NCBI GenBank assembly: GCA_023055355.1 | Contig: JALJCS010000037.1 | Location: 2,542,001-2,606,000 of the forward strand | DNA length: 64,000 bases | Direction of reading: 5' to 3' | Source of the DNA: Agelaius tricolor | Lineage: Eukaryota; Chordata; Aves; Passeriformes; Icteridae | In this document: piece after piece, positions 58,683 through 64,000 of the stretch | Layout: each line of letters opens with the position of its first letter | How positions within the stretch are numbered: the stretch's first letter is position 1 | Translations under genes and position numbers: made by a program | Notes under the pieces: model-generated | Told to the model about the DNA's origin: nothing | Databases searched by the model: none | Seen by the model: only the letters and a program-made list of their open reading frames with translations

Positions 58683-59203
58683 TGCCCTGTGCCCTGTGCT
58701 CAGGTGAGACCCCACCTGCAGAGCTGCCCCAGCCCTGGCCCAGCACAGGCAGGAGCTGGAGCTGCTGCAGAGACCCAGAGGAGGCACCAGGGGGATCAGG
58801 GGATGGAGCAGCTCTGCTGGGAGGAGAGGCTGGCACAGCTGGGATTGTTCACCTGCACAGGAGAGGCTTTGGGGGGACCTCAGTGTGGCCTTGCAGGGCC
58901 TGGAGGGGCTGACAGGAAAGATGGAGAGAGAATTTACAGGGGTCTGGAGTGCCAGGACCCAGGGAATGGCTTCAAAGTCAGGGAGAAAAGGTTTAGATGG
59001 GATATTGGGAATTGGGAATTGTTCCCTGTGAGGGTGGGCAGGCCCTGGCACAGGTGCCCAGAGCAGCTGGGGCTGCCCCTGGATCCCTGCAGTGCCCAAG
59101 GCCAGGCTGGAGCACTGGGACAGTGGGAGGTGTCCCTGCCATGGCAGGGGTAGAACTAAGGGACCTTTAAGATCCCTTCCAACCCAAACCATTCCAGGAT
59201 TCT
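58683..59203 (+). mobile_element. CR1 LINE 3' end (long fragment)
   Basis: GTGCTCAGGTGAGACCCCAC, GATGGAGCAGCTCTGCTGGG, CCTTGCAGGGCCTGGAGGGG, GAGGGTGGGCAGGCCCTGGC, CCTTCCAACCCAAACCATTC. The sense-strand equivalent of 35168-35680. Confidence 0.85.
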
Positions 59204-59967
59204 CTCTTATCTCTCTAATCCTCCTGCTTTTCATTATTTCTGGCTTACGCTTTCATACTTTCTGTTTCCCTGGTCTCTTCCCTCTCTGCTCTGCTGGCAA
59301 GGATCCTGCTCTTGCTGCTGGCAGCCTCAGCCTCGCTGACCAAACCACATGTTCTGCTCAGAGCATGACTTGGAGCTCTCCAGAACATCAAGAGCTGCAC
59401 CCAACTATTGCAATAGGAAGATTTTTTGCTATATCATTCAAGTGAGAAGAGCTGGCTGAATTTTTATGAGGGAAAGGGATGTTACAGATAGCCTGGGACA
59501 TGAGAAAACCGTTTTCTTTCTTTGATCTTATTTTTTTAAAGCCCAAATTTGATCTTATTTTTTTAAATCCCCAAAAGTTTTTTGTGGGGAGGAACCAAAT
59601 CTCTCTCTCTAAAAAAAGTGTTGAAGTTTCCAGCCTGTTTCTCTACCCAGGGAAAAAGGAGAAGTCCCTGCACATCACTGTGTGTGCACATACACCTCAA
59701 AGAAAGTTTCTGTTTTCATGAGAACTTTCCTGGGGACAAAAAAAAAAACCAAATTTCAACAGTCTGGGTAAGTCTAAATGGCAACATCTGCATGCCAAGC
59801 ACTAACTAAATGAGAGATTTCCTTGGGGAGGGTGGGCTGCTGCAGAGTGACAGGGAGCAAGGAAGGAATTTAGGAATTTTCCTGGGATACAGAAACCCCT
59901 TCCAGCTGCACATCAGCTGCCAGCAGAGCTTGTTCCTCCCAGCTGTGCTGCTGATCAGTGATGCTGC
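59204..59967. other. Intergenic stretch, no gene seen
   Basis: Unique sequence. TTTGATCTTATTTTTTTAAA occurs twice in a row at 59521-59568. No gene. Confidence 0.55.
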
Positions 59968-60420
59968 TGTATCAGGGATGGATATAAAGACCCCAGTCTT
60001 TAGGTGGATCAGAAGGTAAAATATAATAATTCTTTATTAGCAAGAATTCAGTACTGGAAATGTGGAATTACAGCAGAGCAAGAAGTTGTGAGTGTTATAG
60101 TCTCACTGGCTAAGCTGGGACCTGATTGGTCTCAAAGCAGAAACATCTCACATTATTAGTGATTATGAATAGCACGCTGTGGAGAACTATAACTACAAAC
60201 AATGGTTACAGAAAGAGAAATAATAATTGTTTTAATTATTTTCTTCTAAAATTGCCAGGCTCAGCCTGAAAAAAAAATTATCTCTGTTCTTTCTCCAACT
60301 GAATTAAGAATATCCACAGGTCAGCTCCAGAGGATCTCCACAGGCTGCAGCCCCTCTCTGTCAGGGATAGCAGCTGTCAGCCAAGTAACACTGACATCAT
60401 TTTTCCCCCAAGTACAGTAG
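59968..60420 (-). mobile_element. Probable solo LTR (family I)
   Basis: On the minus strand, TTGCTAATAAAGAATTATTA (poly(A) signal, about 60033) is followed by a short tail ending CTTTATATCCATCCCTGATA and CA, an LTR-like 3' end. Upstream lie CCAATCAGGTCCCAGC (CCAAT box) and AT-rich sequence. Single copy; the upstream border is uncertain. A 27-base piece recurs at 63679-63705. Confidence 0.5.
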
Positions 60421-60899
60421 AATCACACTTGTGCAAGTAGCAACAACAGCCTCCTGTGAGAGCACAACGTTTTGTTAAGGTTTTTAATTAAGATGGTTTG
60501 GGAGAAGATGAGCCCCAGAGCAGACAAACATCCGATTTTGTGCCTAAGCCCCGACGGTTCGGCGCAGAAGGTGCTCATTGAGCAACGGGAAGCCTCTTGT
60601 GAATTCTGCTAAAATGGGAGGGGATGAAGCAACACTTCAGAGAAGCGGACCCCTTCTCTGGGGTCACTTGCTTCCTGTCATCTCACCTTCCCCAAAAGCC
60701 TCTTCCCCTTTCTCTGGGAAAGAAGAAACTGCCGGGCTGCGCTCTCTCCCTGCCTCTCGCTCTCCCCCTGCTTCTCACTTTCACTCCCGTGGGTTTCACG
60801 TTCCCTTTGCCAGGCGGAAAACCTCGCGGAGCTCCAGCCCGTCACCACCAGCACCACCACCAGCACCACCAGCAGGAGGAGGAGGAGGAGGAGGAGGAG
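60421..60899. other. Upstream flank of TNFSF15
   Basis: Unique sequence rising in GC content towards the promoter, with a CACCACCAGCA repeat and a (GGA)n run at 60843-60899. Several regulatory motifs are possible; I would not name any here. Confidence 0.5.
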
Positions 60900-60922
60900 G
60901 GCTGATCCTGGTTCCACCCTGC

Positions 60923-60932
60923 GGGACTTTCC
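60923..60932 (+). promoter_or_regulatory. TNFSF15: Perfect NF-kappaB motif GGGACTTTCC
   Basis: GGGACTTTCC is an exact fit to the kappaB consensus GGGRNWYYCC. It lies 256 bases before the TNFSF15 start codon and about 210 before the inferred transcription start. TNFSF15 is known in mammals to be induced by inflammatory signals through NF-kappaB; use of this site is inference. Confidence 0.55.
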
Positions 60933-61104
60933 TGGCTTCCTCCAGCAGGGAGCGGGGGGAGCAGGAGCCTGGGAGGCAGGAGCGGGGCCGGGCGGCGGGG
61001 AGCGCTCCCCGGCTCCGGCCTGGTTTCTACTGTAGGCGGTGCATTCCTCGGGAGGGAGGGAGGGAGTGCGTGCGCCCGGTGCCTTCCCACACTCCGCACT
61101 GCTC

Positions 61105-61112
61105 TTATTTAA
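61105..61112 (+). promoter_or_regulatory. TNFSF15: TATA-like element TTATTTAA
   Basis: An AT-only octamer in an otherwise GC-rich setting, 67-74 bases before the start codon. If it acts as a TATA box, transcription would begin near 61135 and the two out-of-frame ATGs at 61112 and 61124 would be left out of the mRNA. Confidence 0.4.
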
Positions 61113-61178
61113 TGGGGGTCTCCATGCAGGGCAGGCGCCACAGGAGGTTTGGCGGTGCCCGGCTCCCTCGCAGGAGCC

Positions 61179-61367
61179 ATGGAGAGCGCGGTGGAGATGG
61201 GAGCGGAGGCTGCGGGCAGCGCGCTCGGAGCGGGGATGCGGCTGCGGCAGGACCTGCGCAGGATCCGCTGCGCGCTGCTGCTCTGCCTGCTGGCCGTGCT
61301 GCTGCTCATGCTGCCCACCGCCTACCTGCTGGTCGGGAACCTGAGAGCGCCCAGCTCCTGCGGCCAG
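61179..61367 (+). CDS. TNFSF15: TNFSF15 (TL1A/VEGI), coding exon 1
   Basis: This exon encodes the cytoplasmic tail and signal anchor of TNFSF15, a type II membrane cytokine whose receptor is DR3 (TNFRSF25). The ATG at 61179 has a strong context (GGAGCCATGG). The 63 codons give a 30-residue tail with basic RLRQDLRRIR before the membrane, a helix at about residues 31-52 (CALLLCLLAVLLL then MLPTAYLLV), and the start of the stalk (GNLRAPSSCGQ), ending in phase 0 at CAG|GTAAGG. Positive charge on the N-terminal side predicts the C-terminus outside. TAYLLVGNLRA aligns with TTYLLVSQLRA of human TNFSF15, and SAVEM in the tail with ASVEM. Position downstream of TNFSF8 in the same orientation matches the vertebrate order. 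The TNF domain lies beyond 64000. Confidence 0.85.
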
Positions 61368-61404
61368 GTAAGGCAGGGCTGTGAGAGCCGAGGGGAGGGA
61401 TGCG

Positions 61405-62215
61405 GGACTCCAGGAGGCTCCTCAAAATGCAGTTTATTACATCCAGGGTTGTGAGTTACGGAGCCTGTGCCTACAGCCATCAACTCCAGCAGCAGATAAG
61501 CCTGGAGACCCTTCCTTTAGGTTACAATGCATTCTATACTTTTGGTTACAAACGCATTCTATACTTTTCTTTTGGTTACAATGCCTTATATACTTTTCTT
61601 TTGGTTACAATGCATTCTATACTTTTCTTTTGGTTACAATGCCTTATAGACTTTTCTTTTGGTTACAATGCATTATAGACTTTTCTTTTGGTTACATTGC
61701 ATTCTATACTTTTCTTTTGGTTACAATGCATTATAGACTTTTCTTTTGGTTACAATGCATTATAGACTTTTCTTTGCTGAGCATCTTAGTACACTAGAAC
61801 CAATCTATACCTTAACTTTTACCTACAGCCTATCATAACTACTATAATTACCATGTTCATGTTACTGTTCTCCAGTCACTCAAAGTTTATACATTACAGT
61901 TTAAGCTAGGAGTTGTTTTTCAGGTTTCTTGCAGTGGAAAATTCTGAGACTTTTTCTCTACTTGCAACTTTGCTGCCTTGTTTGCCTGTGCTCTCTTTCT
62001 GCTTGGTAAAAACATCTTCTTGTTTGGGGTTATCCTTTGCTCTAAGTAATAAAAACCCCTTCTAACTAACATACCCTTTGCCTCCTTGATTATCTAGTAA
62101 TTCTTTTCTTCTAGATCAAAACTTGCTTCCATCTCTATTCCTTCATCAGGCTCTACATTTAAAAATCTCTCTGCTAAGCACACACATACCTGTGAGACTT
62201 TCTTGTCAAACTTTC
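61405..62215 (-). mobile_element. TNFSF15: Probable LTR in TNFSF15 intron 1, antisense
   Basis: On the minus strand, GGATGTAATAAACTGCATTT (poly(A) signal, about 61437) is followed by GAGGAGCCTCCTGGAGTCCC, an LTR-type 3' end lying within 40 bases of the TNFSF15 exon 1 donor. Upstream (higher coordinates) is a block of tandem repeats and T-rich sequence. The far border is a guess; no target-site duplication was found. Confidence 0.55.
61515..61790. repeat. TNFSF15: ~29-bp tandem repeat, about 9 units
   Basis: The unit is ACTTTTCTTTTGGTTACAAT, GCATTCTAT, alternating with GCCTTATAT and GCATTATAG endings. It lies inside the probable LTR, on the U3 side of its poly(A) signal. Confidence 0.95.
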
Positions 62216-62462
62216 ATCCTTCCTGGGCGCACCTGAGCACTGTCTGCGCCTCCCAACGGAGCCTCCCTGGAGCGGTTTTAATGTTCATTGTGAATTTCTC
62301 GTGTCTGTGGAGCTTTTAATGCTCTTTGTGAATTTTTCCTGTCTGAGGGCTCATGTGAGACTCGCTGTTGCATTCCTTCTTCCTCACCCTGAGGATAAAT
62401 CTCATTATTGCTCGTTCTTTTTTAACTAACGGTTCCTTACTCTCACTGAGGTCACAAGCAGA

Positions 62463-62955
62463 GTACGTGGCTTTGAAACTTTTATTGCTGTGCTGCAGGG
62501 AATGTTTAAAAAATCACTGATTTCTGCCAGATTTTTGGTGCTATGGCTCATTTTCTTCCCTTCTTTGGGGTTAAATCTGGGACAGGACACTGCGGTTTCC
62601 CTTGGCAGTGTCCGATTTCAGGAATGCATTGCTTTAAAACTTTTTGCTGTGTTGCTCGGAATGCTTTAAAAAATCGCTGATTGGTGGAAATCATTGTCTC
62701 TGCACTGATTTCTGCCAGATTTTTGACACTATGGCTCATTTTCCTTCCTTCTTTTGGGTTAAATCTGTTACTTCCTTGGCAGTGTCTGATTTCAGGAGTA
62801 CATGACTTTAAAACTTTTATTGCTGTGCCGCAGGGAATACTTTAAAAAAAAATCACTGATTTCTGCCAGATTTTTTGATGCTATGGCTCATTCTCCTCCC
62901 TTCTTTTGGGTTAAATCTGTGGCTTCCCCTCACAGTGTCTGATTTCAGGAAGATC
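62463..62955. repeat. TNFSF15: Three imperfect tandem units of ~150-180 bp
   Basis: The landmarks TTTCTGCCAGATTTTT, CTATGGCTCATT, GGGTTAAATCTG, CAGTGTC(C/T)GATTTCAGGA and GGAATNCTTTAAAAAA-type words recur in the same order three times. The spacing differs, so the units have diverged by small insertions. Family unknown. Confidence 0.8.
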
Positions 62956-64000
62956 TGCTGATGTCAGTGGGTCAGTCACCCATCACTGGGCTGACGGCTG
63001 CAGCTCTGGTGAATAATTAATTATTATTAATGCAAACTTCTGCAGAGATCTGATTTGAGGCAATTAAGGGAGTGTATCCCTAAACTTCACATCCTGTTTT
63101 TAACTCCCTATTAAAACTTTCTCTCAGTCCAGGACTCCTCTCAGCTCCTCTCCTTTGGCAGACTTTGCTCCCAGCCATACAAACTTCTCTGCTGCTCCAT
63201 CCCTCCTGCAATTCCCTATTCCCGGGAGGCTGTGAGCTCAGCAGGAATGCCCCGTGCTGTAAATTGGTGAATTAAGCTTTGAATTTTAGCTTCAGGTCTG
63301 AAATTCCGCAGTTAACCAGCAGGGTCCCAGAAAGGGGGGTTGGTTTTGGGTGGCCTCGAGGGCAGGTTTGTCCCCTGTCCCCTGTTCAGCCCGGGGATGT
63401 TCAGGGAGGGGAAAGCTGCTGACGGCTCCTGGGGCTGTGCTGGCCCCACTGGGACCCCGAGGCTGCTCTGCCCGGGTGATGCTCAGGGTGCAGCATCCTC
63501 TTCCTCACTGGGTTCTAACCTGGTGCAGCCCCTCGGGCTGGTGAATCTGGCAATTCCTTGAGTGATGCTGCCCTGACTGTATCACTGCTGTCGGTTCCAG
63601 GCTGCCCTGCCTGCAGGTGCCAGCACAGCTTTCTTCAGGGGCTGGGCACGATCTGAGAGGATTTGGGGGCCTTCAGTTCTGGAAATGTGGAATTACAGCA
63701 GAGCAGAGGCTGAACGTGGAGGAGTTTGAAAAGCTGGGTGCTGCTTGAGGTTGGGTTGGTAAAATTCACGAGGTGCTTTGGGCACTCTGCTGCTGCTCTG
63801 GGTTTGCTTGTGTCCCACCAGAGAAGAACAGTTCAGTCTTGAAACAATCTTGGAGCAGAAGAAAAATCAAATGTTAACTTGTTTAATCAATCCAATGCGT
63901 TCCTGGGTTGTGACCCTATTGGCAGGGTTAGCAGAGTAAAGTTCTTTTATGAGTGGGTTTGGCTCCTGAAGAGGAAAAGCACATCGTAAACGATTGGAAT

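Larger units (their letters stand above)
60900..61178 (+). promoter_or_regulatory. TNFSF15: TNFSF15 promoter region, GC- and CpG-rich
   Basis: The GC-rich, CpG-containing stretch from about 60900 to the coding start (and on through exon 1 to about 61400) contrasts with the AT-richer surroundings. It contains a perfect kappaB motif (60923-60932), GC-box-like GGGCGGCGGGG near 60990, GGGAGGGAGGGAGGG at 61052-61066 and a TATA-like element (61105-61112). The transcription start is not visible; about 61135 is inferred from the TATA-like box. Confidence 0.6.
61368..64000 (+). other. TNFSF15: TNFSF15 intron 1 (5' part)
   Basis: It starts GTAAGG and runs out of the window. It holds an antisense LTR with tandem repeats (61405-62215), a three-unit repeat (62463-62955) and unique sequence from 62956 on. 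No second exon is seen. Confidence 0.7.

Noticed and set aside
253..60420. Surviving retroviral gag, pol or env genes next to the LTRs
   Set aside because: No flanking frame shows protease, reverse transcriptase or envelope motifs; all LTRs appear to be solo.
15743..61100. A further gene between TNFSF8 and TNFSF15, including tRNA or small RNA genes
   Set aside because: I scanned both strands for spliced or single-exon genes and for tRNA-like boxes by eye and found none that I can support. RNA-seq mapping and a covariance-model search would be decisive.
61149..61181. Upstream in-frame TTG as the TNFSF15 start
   Set aside because: The first in-frame ATG (61179) has a strong Kozak context and gives a tail length like other TNF ligands; TTG initiation is not expected.

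Overview
This window is vertebrate nuclear DNA, almost certainly from a bird and probably a songbird (passerine). It has spliced exons with consensus GT/AG borders. It holds many CR1 LINE 3' tails, recognisable by motifs such as TTGGAAGGGACCTTAAA and GCCACAGCTGCTCTGGGCA. It also holds many solo LTRs of endogenous retroviruses and several long minisatellites. The species call is an inference from repeat content; nothing in the sequence names the species.

Only two genes are supported, both on the + strand and both TNF-superfamily ligands. Positions 1271-15742 hold the last three coding exons of TNFSF8 (CD30 ligand): exon 2 (stalk), exon 3 (stalk) and exon 4 (the TNF homology domain with the stop). 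Exon 1, with the cytoplasmic tail and membrane anchor, must lie upstream of the window. Positions 61179-61367 hold exon 1 of TNFSF15 (TL1A/VEGI), giving the short cytoplasmic tail and the signal-anchor helix; the rest lies beyond position 64000. A GC/CpG-rich promoter region with a perfect kappaB motif and a TATA-like box precedes it. TNFSF8 followed head-to-tail by TNFSF15 is the conserved vertebrate order, so two partial identifications support each other.

Layout: 1-1270 intron 1 of TNFSF8; 1317-14700 a 13.4-kb intron 2 with CR1 copies, two LTRs, an AT-rich block and a GC-rich 19-bp minisatellite; 15743-61100 a 45-kb intergenic stretch with no supportable gene; 61368-64000 TNFSF15 intron 1, carrying an antisense LTR with internal tandem repeats. 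The intergenic stretch is a layered record of transposition. It includes LTRs nested in LTRs with intact target-site duplications, an LTR inside the microsatellite tail of a CR1, a foldback insertion, a long inverted repeat with 17-bp flanking direct repeats, and several minisatellites of 10, 43, 44-50 and 67 bp.

I did not find a new protein-coding system. The more unusual signals are structural: an LTR with ~61-bp terminal inverted repeats, U3 regions built of tandem repeats, a CR1 subfamily with a doubled tail, and a ~305-bp polypyrimidine tract. All identities and percentages are by eye.
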